Of a stretch of DNA of 64,000 bases, positions 50,392-59,260 are shown in pieces. A program made the position numbers and the translations under genes. The DNA is from an uncultured Collinsella sp. GTDB lineage: Bacteria > Actinomycetota > Coriobacteriia > Coriobacteriales > Coriobacteriaceae. Under the pieces are notes generated by a model. That model searched no databases and was not told the origin of the DNA. It saw only the letters and a program-made list of their open reading frames with translations. Each line of letters begins with the position of its first letter. The first letter of the stretch is position 1. The DNA lies in NCBI GenBank assembly GCA_934655755.1, contig CAKUHA010000001.1:186001-250000 (forward strand). Reading direction: 5' to 3'.

Positions 50392-50838
50392 TTACTCGGC
50401 GAGCTGCTTCAGCACATCGCAGGCGATCTCGACGGCGTCATCGATGCAGCCGGGACAGCTGCGGAGCGGGCCCTGGTCCGAGCCGATGCCCTTGAGCGTG
50501 CCGCAGATGGTCGTCGTGTTCTTCTCGCCAAAACGCTTAGCGATCTCGCGTGAGAGCTTGTAGGTCTGCCCCTTGGTCTTGGGGTTCTCCATGCCATCGC
50601 TCGTCACAAAGCCCATGATGGCCACGGCGCCCGAGATGGCACCGCAGGTCTCGGTCATGCCGCCCATGCCGGCGCCGAAGCCCTCGGTGAGGGTAAACGC
50701 GGTCTCGGGGTCGAGTCCTACGGCGGGCGCGAGCGTGCAGGCGACGGCCTGCGCGCAGTTGAAGCCGCGAGCGTGGTATTCGGCAGCATGGGCCTGACAG
50801 CGGGCGGTTTCGAGCTGGGTGGTATCGATTTGTTTCAT
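50392..50838 (-). CDS. C_GCAxxG_C_C family redox/iron-sulfur-like protein
   Basis: 148 residues from the ATG at 50838 (AAGGAGAGG upstream on the minus strand). Fits the TIGR01909/PF09719 family: GFNCAQAVACTLAP (first Cys), EGFGAGMGGMTETCGAISGAVAIMG (the GCAxxG-type core, here with CGAISG), then single Cys in TTICGTLKG and the CPGCIDDAVEIACDVL end. These proteins bind metal or FeS and often sit beside oxidoreductases; function unknown. Convergent with yigZ. Confidence 0.87.
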   Translation of the reverse strand: MKQIDTTQLETARCQAHAAEYHARGFNCAQAVACTLAPAVGLDPETAFTLTEGFGAGMGGMTETCGAISGAVAIMGFVTSDGMENPKTKGQTYKLSREIAKRFGEKNTTTICGTLKGIGSDQGPLRSCPGCIDDAVEIACDVLKQLAE

Positions 50839-51070
50839 GAGCCTCTCCTTGATTGCGATGTACCCGCCTATGGTACCCTTGCCGGCGCTTTTGCTCGTCG
50901 AGACCCCAACGCATATCTCATTGTTTTTGCTATCGAACACTTTCCTAAGATGTGAGACAAGCAAACCCGATGATTATGTCCCATAACCTACTTGAGGGAT
51001 GGGTTGAGAGGGGTGCGGGGTAGCGGTATCGTGAACCGAATAAAACAAAACCCGAGCAAGGGAGCAAGAT

Positions 51071-52354
51071 ATGAGCGAGCAGACTATCGGTACCACGTGT
51101 GTTCAGGGCGGTTATCGCCCGGGCGATGCGGAGCCGCGCCAGGTGCCTATCTATCAGTCCACGACGTGGAAGTACGACACGTCCGAGCACATGGGTAAGC
51201 TGTTCGATCTGGAGGAGTCGGGCTACTTCTATAGCCGTCTCCAGAACCCCACCTGCGACCTCGTTGCCGCCAAGATCTGTGAGATGGAGGGCGGCACCGC
51301 TGCGATGCTCACGAGCTCGGGCATGGCCGCGAACTTCCTCGCGATCTTTAACGTGGCCGGTGCCGGCGACCACGTGGTCGCGAGCTCTGCCATCTATGGC
51401 GGTACGTATAACCTGCTCGCCCACACCATGGGACGTATGGGCCTGACCTGCACCTTCGTCGCTCCCGACTGCACCGACGAGGAGCTGGAGGCCGCTTTCC
51501 AGCCCAACACCAAGCTCGTCTTTGGCGAGACCATCGCCAATCCCGCGCTTGCCGTGCTCGACATTGAGCGCTTTGCCAAGGCCGCTCACGACCACGGCGT
51601 GCCGCTGATGGTCGACAATACCTTCCCGACGCCCGTGATGTGCCGTCCCTTTGAGTGGGGCGCCGACATCGTCACGCACTCCACCACCAAGTACATGGAT
51701 GGCCATGCGGCCTACCTGGGCGGCGTGATCGTCGATCACGGCCAGTTTGACTGGATGGCCCATGCGGACAAGTTCCCGGGGCTCACCACGCCCGACGAGA
51801 GCTATCACGGCGTGACCTACGCCGAGAAGTTCGGCCGTGAGGGTGCCTTCATTACCAAGGCCACCGCGCAGCTTATGCGTGACCTCGGCCCCATGCAGAA
51901 CCCGCAGGCGGCGTTCTTCCTGAACAGCTCGCTCGAGAGCCTGCACGTGCGCATGCCGCGTCATTGCGAGAACGGCCTGGCCGTCGCCAAGTTCCTGCAG
52001 AGCCATCCCAAGGTGCGCTTTGTGAGCTATCCGGGCCTGGAGGGCGACAAGTACTACGACATGGCTCAGAAGTACATGCCCAACGGTACCTGCGGCGTCG
52101 TGAGCTTTGGCTTTACCGGTGGTCGTGCGGCGGCCGAGACCTTTATGAAGAGTCTTAAGCTCGCCCAGATTGCCACGCACGTTGCTGATGCGCGCACCTG
52201 CTGCCTGCATCCGGCAAACGCCACCCATCGTCAGATGAACGACGAGGAACTTATCGCCTGCGGCATTTCCGCCGACATGGTTCGCCTGTCGTGCGGCCTG
52301 GAGGACACGGCCGATCTGATTGCCGACCTTGAGCAGGCGCTCGAGCAGTGCTAG
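51071..52354 (+). CDS. metY: O-acetylhomoserine sulfhydrylase-type PLP enzyme
   Basis: 427 residues of the Cys/Met-metabolism PLP family. PLP lysine is Lys207 in HSTTKYMDGHAAYLGG; TSSGMAANFLAIF, YGGTYNLL and the late HPANATHRQM are typical of O-acetylhomoserine (thiol)-lyases (MetY), which make homocysteine or methionine from O-acetylhomoserine. Methionine gamma-lyase is the main alternative, but that family usually keeps a Cys near the active site and lacks this HPA-THRQ context. AAGGGAG precedes the ATG. No methionine riboswitch is visible in the gap upstream. Confidence 0.85.
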   Translation: MSEQTIGTTCVQGGYRPGDAEPRQVPIYQSTTWKYDTSEHMGKLFDLEESGYFYSRLQNPTCDLVAAKICEMEGGTAAMLTSSGMAANFLAIFNVAGAGDHVVASSAIYGGTYNLLAHTMGRMGLTCTFVAPDCTDEELEAAFQPNTKLVFGETIANPALAVLDIERFAKAAHDHGVPLMVDNTFPTPVMCRPFEWGADIVTHSTTKYMDGHAAYLGGVIVDHGQFDWMAHADKFPGLTTPDESYHGVTYAEKFGREGAFITKATAQLMRDLGPMQNPQAAFFLNSSLESLHVRMPRHCENGLAVAKFLQSHPKVRFVSYPGLEGDKYYDMAQKYMPNGTCGVVSFGFTGGRAAAETFMKSLKLAQIATHVADARTCCLHPANATHRQMNDEELIACGISADMVRLSCGLEDTADLIADLEQALEQC

Positions 52355-52423
52355 GCTAGCGTGCGCGCGAGGCGTGGGACGGCTTTTCGGCTGACGACGT
52401 CCTCATAGTTCCGATTCCGTAGG

Positions 52424-52470
52424 CGGGACCCTGATCGCGACCGTTTGTAGGCGATTGGGGTCCCGTTTTT
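52424..52470 (+). terminator. Terminator between metY and the MFS gene
   Basis: Fourteen-base stem 52424-52437 (CGGGACCCTGATCG) / 52452-52465 with two G-U pairs, then TTTTT. It ends only 15 bases before the next ribosome site. Confidence 0.88.
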
Positions 52471-52495
52471 GCGTTGCACGATAGAAAGGATATAC

Positions 52496-53800
52496 ATGGA
52501 GAAAACTGCCGAGCAGCTGCGCCGCGAACACATTGCCCTGGAGGGCGATACTCACGGCAAGAATAAATGGGCGATTCTGTTCACCGTGCTCGTCATGACA
52601 TTTATGGCGTGTTTGGATGCGAGCATCGTGACGGTGGCGCTTCCGGTGATGCAAAAGGAGCTGGGTGTGGGTCTCGACCGCATTCAGCTCGTGACCTCGA
52701 TGTATCTGCTCGCGACGTGCGTCGCCATGCTGCCGTTTGGCCGCTTGGGCGATGTGCGCGGCAAGGTGAATGTGTTCCAGCTTGGTGTGATCGTCTTTAC
52801 GGGTGGCTCGCTGCTTTGCGGGCTTTCCGCTTCGTTCGAGGTGCTAATCTTGGCGCGTTTCGTGCAGGGCATTGGCTGTGCCGCCGCGATGGCCAACAAT
52901 ATGGGCATCATCACCGAGTCGTTTCCGGCGCGTGAGCGCGGTCGTGCCATGGGCATTCTGGCGACCTTTGTGGCTCTTGGCATGATGTGCGGCCCCGTGC
53001 TCGGCGGCGTGCTGGTGGCGAGCTTTCCCTGGGAGAGCATCTTCCTTATCAATCTGCCCGTTGGCGTAATCTCGTTTATCGTGGGACTCTATACGCTGCC
53101 GCATGTGAAGCCGGAGGCTGGCGAACGCCCTATGCCGTTGACAGAGGCGGCGCGTCGCTGCTTTGCGAGCTCGGCTTTCACGATTAACCTGGCTTGCATG
53201 CTTATCGTGTTCGTGGGTATCGGTGCCTCCGAGTTTGTGCTGCCGTTCTACTTTCAGGATGCACACGGCTTTAGCTCCGATATCTCCGGCCTGTTGTTTT
53301 TGGCGATGCCGGTCGTGAATGCCTTTGTGGGCCCGCTTTCGGGCTCGGTGTCCGACCGTGTTGGTTGTGAAGCGCCCACGGCCGTTGGCCTGGGCGTGTA
53401 CGTGTGCGGTCTCTTTGCGGTGAGCACGCTTGACGAGCACTCTTCCATCTTGATGATCGTGTGCTGCGTCGCGTTTATGTCGTGCGGCACGTCGATCTTC
53501 CAGAGTCCCAATAATTCACTGTATATGGGTTCGGCTCCGCGTGAGGCGCTTGGCTTTGCGGGCAGCTTGGGCAGCTTGGCGCGCTATGCGGGCATAGCAC
53601 TGGGTATTACGGCGGCGTCGCGCATCCTGAATGGACAGACGAGCGCGGCGATGGGCAAGACGGTCACGAGCTATGTGGCGGGCCGTCCGGATGTGTTCCT
53701 CTTTGGTTTTCGTTCGGTGTTCTACGTGCTGATGGCCGTTGCTACTGTGGGCTTTGCGCTCACATTGGTACGTTTGGCGAGGACGCGCGCCCGGCATTAG
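52496..53800 (+). CDS. MFS drug-exporter-like membrane protein
   Basis: 434 residues, about 12 membrane segments. Motif A-type loop FGRLGDVRGK, motif D-like LDASIVTVALPVM near helix 1, and antiporter motif C region MMCGPVLGGVL in helix 5 point to a DHA-type proton-driven exporter; similarity in the first half is to EmrB/QacA-like pumps although those have 14 helices. Substrate unknown. AAAGGA precedes the ATG at 52496. Sits immediately after a terminator, so it needs read-through or a promoter hidden in that hairpin region. Confidence 0.87.
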   Translation: MEKTAEQLRREHIALEGDTHGKNKWAILFTVLVMTFMACLDASIVTVALPVMQKELGVGLDRIQLVTSMYLLATCVAMLPFGRLGDVRGKVNVFQLGVIVFTGGSLLCGLSASFEVLILARFVQGIGCAAAMANNMGIITESFPARERGRAMGILATFVALGMMCGPVLGGVLVASFPWESIFLINLPVGVISFIVGLYTLPHVKPEAGERPMPLTEAARRCFASSAFTINLACMLIVFVGIGASEFVLPFYFQDAHGFSSDISGLLFLAMPVVNAFVGPLSGSVSDRVGCEAPTAVGLGVYVCGLFAVSTLDEHSSILMIVCCVAFMSCGTSIFQSPNNSLYMGSAPREALGFAGSLGSLARYAGIALGITAASRILNGQTSAAMGKTVTSYVAGRPDVFLFGFRSVFYVLMAVATVGFALTLVRLARTRARH

Positions 53801-53818
53801 CGTTTCGGGAGAGCGTCT

Positions 53819-53978
53819 GCCACGAAACACGCCCATCTACTACGTTTGACCGCGCGGCCCCAACCATAGCGCAATTGGTAAAAACAAAAGCGCAGGTAGA
53901 GAGCCTGCCGGTTTTTGAAAATCGGGGGTATGGACAGGGGCGTCAGGTTAAACGTAGTAAATGGGCCGATTTCGTGGC
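53819..53978. repeat. Long palindrome (L5), 160 bases
   Basis: Arms 53819-53855 (GCCACGAAACACGCCC start) and 53940-53978 share GCCACGAAA, GCCCAT-TACTACGTTT with few mismatches. The dyad continues inward (CCCC-CCATA / TATGG-GGGG, AAAAAC / GTTTTT) to a GCAGG-TAGAGAG-CCTGC tip. Non-coding despite a minus-strand open frame across it. Starts 19 bases after the MFS gene. Confidence 0.85.
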
Positions 53979-54001
53979 GAGCATCGCCGAATGATCCCCC
54001 G

Positions 54002-54049
54002 GGGACGGAGGAAAAGGGCTCATAAAAGTAGTCAAAAGAGCCCCGTCCC
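54002..54049. repeat. Inverted repeat next to L5
   Basis: GGGACGG (54002-54008) plus GGGCTC (54016-54021) pair with GAGCCCCGTCCC (54038-54049), with an AGGAAAA bulge on the left arm and an A-rich loop. A TCCCCCGGGGA palindrome directly precedes it. Remainder of the 377-base gap to 54177 holds only the xpt promoter (TAGACT about 54117) and ribosome site. Confidence 0.7.
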
Positions 54050-54177
54050 AAATTGGCTTGTCTTGCGGCTTTATGGTGCGATAGGGCTTGTGGGGCGGGC
54101 GGGGGTCGGTCCGTGGTAGACTATCGTGCAACGTTTGTTCATCGCGCGGAATCATTGCCGCGAGAAAGGGTTGCGCC

Positions 54178-54756
54178 ATGCAGGAGCTTGAGGATCGTAT
54201 TCGCCGTGACGGCATCGTAAAGGCCGGTAACGTCCTTAAGGTTGATGCCTTCCTCAACCACCAGTGCGACGTTGAGCTGTTCGACCACATGGGCGCCGAG
54301 TGGGCCCGTCTGTTCGAGGGCGTCGAGATCAACAAGATCCTGACCATCGAGGCTTCGGGCATTGGCATGGCCTGCATCGCGGCCCAGCATTTTGGCGGCG
54401 TGCCGGTGGTCTTTGCCAAGAAGGCCCAGTCCATCAACCTCGACGGCGAGCAGTATGCCACGACCATCTATTCCTTCACCAAGCAGAAGGAGTATCCGGT
54501 TATCGTGGGCAAGCGCTTCCTGTCCGAGGGCGACAAGGTCCTGGTTATCGATGACTTCCTGGCTAACGGTTGCGCGCTCGAGGGCCTTATCAAGATCTGC
54601 GAGGCCGCGGGTGCCGAGGTTGCCGGCATTGGTATCGCCGTGGAGAAGGGCTTCCAGGGCGGCGGCGACAAGCTCCGCGAGCGCGGTTTCCGCGTTGAGA
54701 GCCTGGCCCGAATCGCCGATATGGACTGCGAGAATGGTGAGATCACTTTCGCCTAG
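54178..54756 (+). CDS. xpt: Xanthine phosphoribosyltransferase
   Basis: Purine salvage enzyme joining xanthine to PRPP. 192 residues from the ATG at 54178 (GAAAGGG upstream; an open frame further upstream is not supported). [12 protein letters not shown] start, [24 protein letters not shown] and the PRPP loop [11 protein letters not shown] (121-131, Asp125-Asp126) are all standard for Xpt. No purine riboswitch is seen in its leader. Confidence 0.94.
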   Translation: MQELEDRIRRDGIVKAGNVLKVDAFLNHQCDVELFDHMGAEWARLFEGVEINKILTIEASGIGMACIAAQHFGGVPVVFAKKAQSINLDGEQYATTIYSFTKQKEYPVIVGKRFLSEGDKVLVIDDFLANGCALEGLIKICEAAGAEVAGIGIAVEKGFQGGGDKLRERGFRVESLARIADMDCENGEITFA

Positions 54757-54785
54757 GCGCGCGGCATATACGATTTGCATGCGAT

Positions 54786-54818
54786 GTGACAAAGGGACTG
54801 TCCCTTTGTCACATTTTT
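54786..54818 (+). terminator. REP-like hairpin/terminator after xpt
   Basis: GTGACAAAGGG (54786-54796) / CCCTTTGTCAC (54802-54812), loop ACTGT, then ATTTTT. The core CAAAGG..CCTTTG resembles palindromes A1/A2. Confidence 0.85.
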
Positions 54819-54838
54819 GTTTGAGGGGAGGTGTTGGT

Positions 54839-55219
54839 ATGGATGAGATCAAGATGGGCTGGCGCGAGTATGCGCACTTTGCCGAGATGTCGGCCGAGGA
54901 ATTGGCACGCGACTGCGAGGTGCAGGTGTTTCGCGCGACGGGTCCGGGCGGTCAAGGCGTGAACACGACTGACTCTGCCGTGCGCATGAAGCATGTGCCT
55001 ACGGGGATAGTCGTGACGGCGCGCGAGAGCCGTAGCCAGTTTCAGAATCGTGCGAGCTGCTTGCGCAAGCTGCGGGCGGAGCTAGAGCGTCGTGGTCGTC
55101 CGCCGCGTCGTCGCGTGAAGACCAAAGTGCCACAGCGATCGCGCCAGCGCAGGCTCAACGACAAGCACTTCAACGCCATCAAAAAGGCCAACCGCCGCAA
55201 GCCGGGCAGCGATGAATAG
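54839..55219 (+). CDS. RF-1-domain ribosome rescue factor (ArfB/YaeJ-like)
   Basis: 126 residues. Peptidyl-tRNA hydrolase domain with the GGQ motif ([25 protein letters not shown], Gly37-Gly38-Gln39) and a very basic C-terminal tail ([22 protein letters not shown]) that in ArfB enters the empty mRNA channel. It lacks the codon-recognition domain of RF1/RF2, so it should free stalled ribosomes without a stop codon. The tail differs from E. coli ArfB, and other GGQ stand-alone families are possible. GAGGGGAGG precedes the ATG. Confidence 0.85.
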   Translation: MDEIKMGWREYAHFAEMSAEELARDCEVQVFRATGPGGQGVNTTDSAVRMKHVPTGIVVTARESRSQFQNRASCLRKLRAELERRGRPPRRRVKTKVPQRSRQRRLNDKHFNAIKKANRRKPGSDE

Positions 55220-55229
55220 GCTCCTCAAT

Positions 55230-55297
55230 AAGTTGCGGTGAAATGGGACTGTTGGGGCTGTCAAAGCCGCAAAACAGTCCCTATTTCACCGCAACTT
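55230..55297. repeat. REP-like palindrome B2
   Basis: Arms 55230-55253 (AAGTTGCGGTGAAATGGG start) and 55273-55297, one bulge, with an inner GGCT/AGCC hairpin. Same family as B1 (33996-34064). Confidence 0.85.
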
Positions 55298-55305
55298 AGA
55301 TGGAA

Positions 55306-56268
55306 CTAGCGGGCGGGGCGCCAGACTTGGAGGGCGCCGGCGAGGGCGTCCACTTCGATACGCGTGGCGACGATGGGCTCGCCGTCGGCTTGGATGGGGT
55401 AGTCGGGTTCCTCGAAGGTGAGTTCGGCATGGCGGCAGCGGCGCATGCGCACCGGCGGCAGCTTGGTGTGATGGCCGTCTTTGGCCGAAAGGAACATGGG
55501 CAGGGCGACCGCGCGGGGCACGGGGCCGCAGGCGTAGCAAACGTCGAGCACATCGTCGCAGGGGTCGGCATCGGGGCAGATGCGATAGCCCGAGCCATAG
55601 GTGGGGCCCAGCTGAATCGCCATGATAATCGCCCGCACGCGCTCGGCTGGCGCGCCGTCAAAGCTGACCGTCATGGGGTAGTTGCGATAGCGCAGCCCAA
55701 ACTGCTCCAGGCCCGAAAGGGTATAGAGCGGAGCGCCGGTGAGCCCCGTCTTCTTGCGTAGCTCGGTGGTGCCTAGGCCGATGGCGGCGTCAATGCCGAC
55801 GGAGAGTGTCTGGTCGTAATACTCGACGGCCGCCTCGCCGCTGCCGCTTGCGGGGTTCCATGAGCGAATGTGCCCGATGTCCTGACGCTGCAGCTCGCAG
55901 GTGAGCAGGGCACCAAAGTCTTTACCGGAGAAATCGTCGATGCCGAGCGTCTGGGCAAAATCGTTGCCGGAGCCTACAGGCAGGACGGCAAGCGCCGGTC
56001 GGGCTGACTCTTCTTGCGTCATCAAGCCATTGACGACCTCGTGGATCACACCGTCGCCGCCGAGTGCGATAACCGTGCGGTAGCCCTGGGCCTGCGCGGC
56101 AAGTTCTTTGGCGTGCCCCATGCGCTCGGTCAGCACCAGGTCAAACTGGGATGAGCGCGCGGTCATGTCCAAAAAGCGCTGCAGGCGCTCGGCAACTTCG
56201 CGTGCCGCGCCCGACTGGGCGGCGGGGTTGGCGATGATGAGCGTGCGACCAAAATCTGTTGCGTGCAT
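55306..56268 (-). CDS. Diacylglycerol/lipid kinase family protein (DagK/YegS-like)
   Basis: 320 residues. Catalytic DAGK domain: LIIANPAAQSGAARE, nucleotide loop ALGGDGVIHEVVNGL (GGDG 70-73), and PVGSGNDFAQTLGI. The C-terminal beta domain shows FDGAPAERVRAIIMAIQLG and IQADGEPIVATRIEV, the metal-binding/phospholipid kinase end. Phosphorylates diacylglycerol or a related lipid for phospholipid turnover. GGGAG precedes the ATG. Downstream of and co-directional with the CLC gene, 85 bases apart. Confidence 0.92.
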   Translation of the reverse strand: MHATDFGRTLIIANPAAQSGAAREVAERLQRFLDMTARSSQFDLVLTERMGHAKELAAQAQGYRTVIALGGDGVIHEVVNGLMTQEESARPALAVLPVGSGNDFAQTLGIDDFSGKDFGALLTCELQRQDIGHIRSWNPASGSGEAAVEYYDQTLSVGIDAAIGLGTTELRKKTGLTGAPLYTLSGLEQFGLRYRNYPMTVSFDGAPAERVRAIIMAIQLGPTYGSGYRICPDADPCDDVLDVCYACGPVPRAVALPMFLSAKDGHHTKLPPVRMRRCRHAELTFEEPDYPIQADGEPIVATRIEVDALAGALQVWRPAR

Positions 56269-56353
56269 GTGGCGACTCCCGGCGTATGGCGTGACGGTGC
56301 GGTCGCGCTCGGGTTACGTTGCTCCGATTGTGACCGCACGGCGTTTACTGCAC

Positions 56354-57775
56354 CTACTCTATCAGGTCGTTGTGGCGCTCGATAGCCTCTGCCACCGTGC
56401 CGCCCTCATCCACAATGAGCGAACGGCGCTTGGGCGAGATAATGCGCTGGGCAGGATATACACCGCGGTGCCCGCCGGCAAGATAGCTGATAAACGCAAC
56501 GATGACAAAGAACCCGGCTGCCGTGCCGTGAAACAGGTCGATGGCCATCATGCAGGTGGTGATGGGCACGTTGAGGCCGGCGCAGAACACGCCGAGCATG
56601 CCGAGGGCCGCCAGAAAGCTGGGGTCGATGCCGGCGAGGCAGCCGATCCAGCCGCCAAGCGCAGCTCCGATGCCAAACAACGGTGTGACCTCGCCGCCTT
56701 GGAAGCCGGCGCCCAGGGTGAGCGCCGTCACGACCAACTTGATGGCGGCGTCGGTGAGGGTCGTGTTGCCGGCGAAACCGGCACCCGAGAGCCAGGTGGC
56801 AAGGCCGGCGTATTTCCAGGCATCGAGCAGCGCGTAGGCCGCGAGCACCACGAGTGCGCCTACGAGCGCGCGGACAAGGTAGTTGGTGATAAAGCGGCCG
56901 TACAGGTTCTTGACGGTGCGAACCGACCAAGCAAAGAGGCGTGCCGTCAGTCCAAAGATAATGGCGCTGACGACGACGATGGCGACCGTTCGGGGCGTCA
57001 TATCGGGGACGCTGGCGATGACGTTCGTTTCGTACTCGGTGCCCAGGGCAAGCGACGTAAAGTAGCCGGTAAACGAGGCGACGAGGCAGTAGATGCCGGC
57101 GGTGTAGTCGATCTTGCCGATAAAGCACATCTCCATGCCAAAGAACGCTCCGGCAAGGGGCGAGCCGAACACGGCGCCAAAGGCGGACGAGATACCGGCG
57201 AGCATAAGATCGTGATGGTCATGTTTCTTAAGATGGGCGAGGTTCGAGATGTTGCTGGCGATGGTGCCGCCGATCTGCACCGCCGCGCCTTCGCGACCGG
57301 CCGAGCCGCCGGTGAGGTGCGTGAGCGTGGAGCAGACGAAGGTAAGGACTGCCATGCGCGCATGGATGAGGCGGGTGCCCAGGGCGGAATCGATGACCAG
57401 GTTGTTACCGCGTTTGGCGGCAAGGCCGTGGTTCTTGTAGACCCATGCGGTAGCCACGCCCACGACGGGAAGTAGGGCGTAGATCCACGCATGGTGCTCG
57501 CGATAATCGGTCGCGATGTTCAGCGAGGCCAAAAATGCCCAAGCGGCAACGCCCATGGCGAGCGAGACGATTACGACGAGCGCGAGCAGCTTGGCGCTCG
57601 CGAGCAGGTTGCGGGCGTTGCGGCGCGTGTCGGCAGCCAGGAGATGCTCGGAGCGGGTGAGTTGTTGCCTGCCGGCCATGATGACGTCATTCAGGGAGAA
57701 GAAGCCCCCCTCATCGAGTGACAGGGAGTTGTCTTGCTCTTCGCTTTCGCTGTCTGATGTGTCGGTAAAAGCCAT
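56354..57775 (-). CDS. CLC-family anion channel/antiporter, possibly CLC-F (fluoride) branch
   Basis: 473 residues, about 11-12 membrane helices after a 60-residue polar head. CLC features: gating glutamate in SAGREGAAVQIGG (Glu162) and FQGGEVTPLFGIGAALGG. The chloride-selectivity GSGIP motif is replaced by GNNLVID (123-129). My recollection is that such a replacement together with GGEVTPLF is seen in fluoride-exporting CLC-F proteins; this subfamily call is tentative. No CBS domain. No fluoride riboswitch is recognisable upstream. Divergent from moeA. Confidence 0.85.
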   Translation of the reverse strand: MAFTDTSDSESEEQDNSLSLDEGGFFSLNDVIMAGRQQLTRSEHLLAADTRRNARNLLASAKLLALVVIVSLAMGVAAWAFLASLNIATDYREHHAWIYALLPVVGVATAWVYKNHGLAAKRGNNLVIDSALGTRLIHARMAVLTFVCSTLTHLTGGSAGREGAAVQIGGTIASNISNLAHLKKHDHHDLMLAGISSAFGAVFGSPLAGAFFGMEMCFIGKIDYTAGIYCLVASFTGYFTSLALGTEYETNVIASVPDMTPRTVAIVVVSAIIFGLTARLFAWSVRTVKNLYGRFITNYLVRALVGALVVLAAYALLDAWKYAGLATWLSGAGFAGNTTLTDAAIKLVVTALTLGAGFQGGEVTPLFGIGAALGGWIGCLAGIDPSFLAALGMLGVFCAGLNVPITTCMMAIDLFHGTAAGFFVIVAFISYLAGGHRGVYPAQRIISPKRRSLIVDEGGTVAEAIERHNDLIE

Positions 57776-57987
57776 GGTGTCCTCTTCTTTGGTTGCAACG
57801 CAAGCATTATAAAACGCGGCAAACGCAACGAGCCGGTGGGCCGGTTTCGATTCTGTTTCTCGGCCTGCAACCGACAGGCGTATTCGTGAGCACAGACCGT
57901 ATCGCGGTCGAGCAGTGGGGGATTATACTGAGACAAACATAAAGAATCGGCGACGCTCTTGCGCGCCGCGTCATGTTAGAGGTGTAT
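57776..57987. promoter_or_regulatory. Divergent gap between the CLC gene and moeA
   Basis: 212 bases. TATACT (57924-57929, plus) is a likely moeA -10; TATAAT (57806-57811, minus) a likely CLC -10; partner -35 hexamers are poor. A CCGGTGGGCCGG palindrome lies at about 57832-57843. No known riboswitch fits. Confidence 0.4.
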
Positions 57988-59250
57988 ATGGCAGAGAAGC
58001 TCATTCCTTTGGAGGACGCGCAGGCGATTGTCCTTTCGCACGTGGCCCCGACCGATCTCAGCGAGATTCCCGTGTGGCAGGCAGCTGGTCTTCCCTTGGC
58101 CGAGGATGCTGTGGCCGATATCGATATCTCGCCATTTGCCAACAGCGCTATGGACGGATATGCCGTGCGTACGGCCGACCTTGCCACGGCGTCAATCGAT
58201 ACGCCGGTGACCCTTTCCGTTGTTGGTCACGAGGCAGCGGGTCATGTATTTGAGGGCACGATCGGCGCGAACGAGACGGTGCGCATCATGACGGGCGCGC
58301 CGGTTCCCGAGGGTGCCGACGCCGTGGTGAAGTATGAGATTGTCGAGGTGCTCGACGGCGACGGTAACGAGGGCTCATACGTCCGCTTCTCGGCACCGGC
58401 CAAGGTGGGGGAGAATGTTCGCTCTGCCGCCGAGGAGGCCCATGCCGGAGACGTCGTGCTGCACGCCGGCGAGATTGTGGCGCCGGCGGGTGCGGGTCTG
58501 CTGGCAAGTGCCGGGTACGCGAGCGTGAAAGTGCGCACTGCCCCGCGCGTGGGCATCATCTCGCTGGGTACGGAGCTGGTTTCGCCAGGTGAGGTGCCGG
58601 CGCGTGGCCAGATTCGCGATTCCAACTCCTCGGCGCTGATGGCCGAGGCGCTCGATGCCGGTGCCGAGCCCGTGTTCTACGGCATCGCGCCCGACGACGA
58701 GCAGGCGATATCCGAGCTCGTACACCGCGCGGTGCGCGAGTGCGATTTTGTCATTACGAGCGGTGGCGCCTCGGCCGGAGACTACGATTACGTGACGGCG
58801 CTGGTCCAGCGCGAAGGCGAGGTCCTGTTCGATCGCATCTCGATGCGTCCCGGTAAGGCCATCACGTTTGGCCTGCTCGGCGGCAAGCCGTACCTGGGGC
58901 TTTCGGGCAATCCGGCGGCGGCCTACGTGGGCTTTGAGATGCTCGCGCGCCCGGCGATTCGTAAGATGCGTGGTTTTGCCGAGGGCGCGCGCCCCGTGCA
59001 GCAGGCGACGCTCACGCACGGCGTGAAGAAGCGCCAAGACCGTCGCTTTTTTGACCGCGCCAGCGTTGCGCGCGATGCCCAGACCGGCGAGCTTATGGTG
59101 ACTGAGGCCAAGAGCCAGAATTCGGCGCTGCTTGGCACGATGCAGCGCGCGAATTGTCTGCTGCGCATTAATGAGGGCCCGTGTGAGCTCGAGCCGGGCG
59201 ATGTCGTTGATGTCGTCCGCGTCGACTTGCCCGAGGGCACCGTGCTTTAG
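57988..59250 (+). CDS. moeA: Molybdopterin molybdotransferase
   Basis: Inserts molybdate into adenylated molybdopterin. 420 residues from the ATG at 57988 (AGAGG upstream). Four-domain MoeA: FANSAMDGYAVRTAD, IMTGAPVPEGADAVV, the MogA-like subdomain with TELVSPGEVPARGQIRDSNSSAL and SGGASAGDYD, LSGNPAAAYVGFEML, and a C-terminal beta domain with RVDLPEG. The next gene begins ten bases after the stop with its ribosome site overlapping the moeA TAG. Confidence 0.95.
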   Translation: MAEKLIPLEDAQAIVLSHVAPTDLSEIPVWQAAGLPLAEDAVADIDISPFANSAMDGYAVRTADLATASIDTPVTLSVVGHEAAGHVFEGTIGANETVRIMTGAPVPEGADAVVKYEIVEVLDGDGNEGSYVRFSAPAKVGENVRSAAEEAHAGDVVLHAGEIVAPAGAGLLASAGYASVKVRTAPRVGIISLGTELVSPGEVPARGQIRDSNSSALMAEALDAGAEPVFYGIAPDDEQAISELVHRAVRECDFVITSGGASAGDYDYVTALVQREGEVLFDRISMRPGKAITFGLLGGKPYLGLSGNPAAAYVGFEMLARPAIRKMRGFAEGARPVQQATLTHGVKKRQDRRFFDRASVARDAQTGELMVTEAKSQNSALLGTMQRANCLLRINEGPCELEPGDVVDVVRVDLPEGTVL

Positions 59251-59260
59251 GAGGAGCGCT

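Noticed and set aside
53797..54051. 84-codon open frame on the minus strand across palindrome L5
   Set aside because: It lies wholly within inverted repeats, has no ribosome site and reads as low-plausibility protein; the openness follows from the palindrome's composition.
53979..54177. Purine riboswitch upstream of xpt
   Set aside because: The conserved TATA..loop and three-way junction elements of the guanine aptamer are not found.
57776..57987. Fluoride or molybdenum-cofactor riboswitch between the CLC gene and moeA
   Set aside because: Neither the GGCGATGG-type fluoride motif nor a convincing Moco aptamer can be drawn on either strand.
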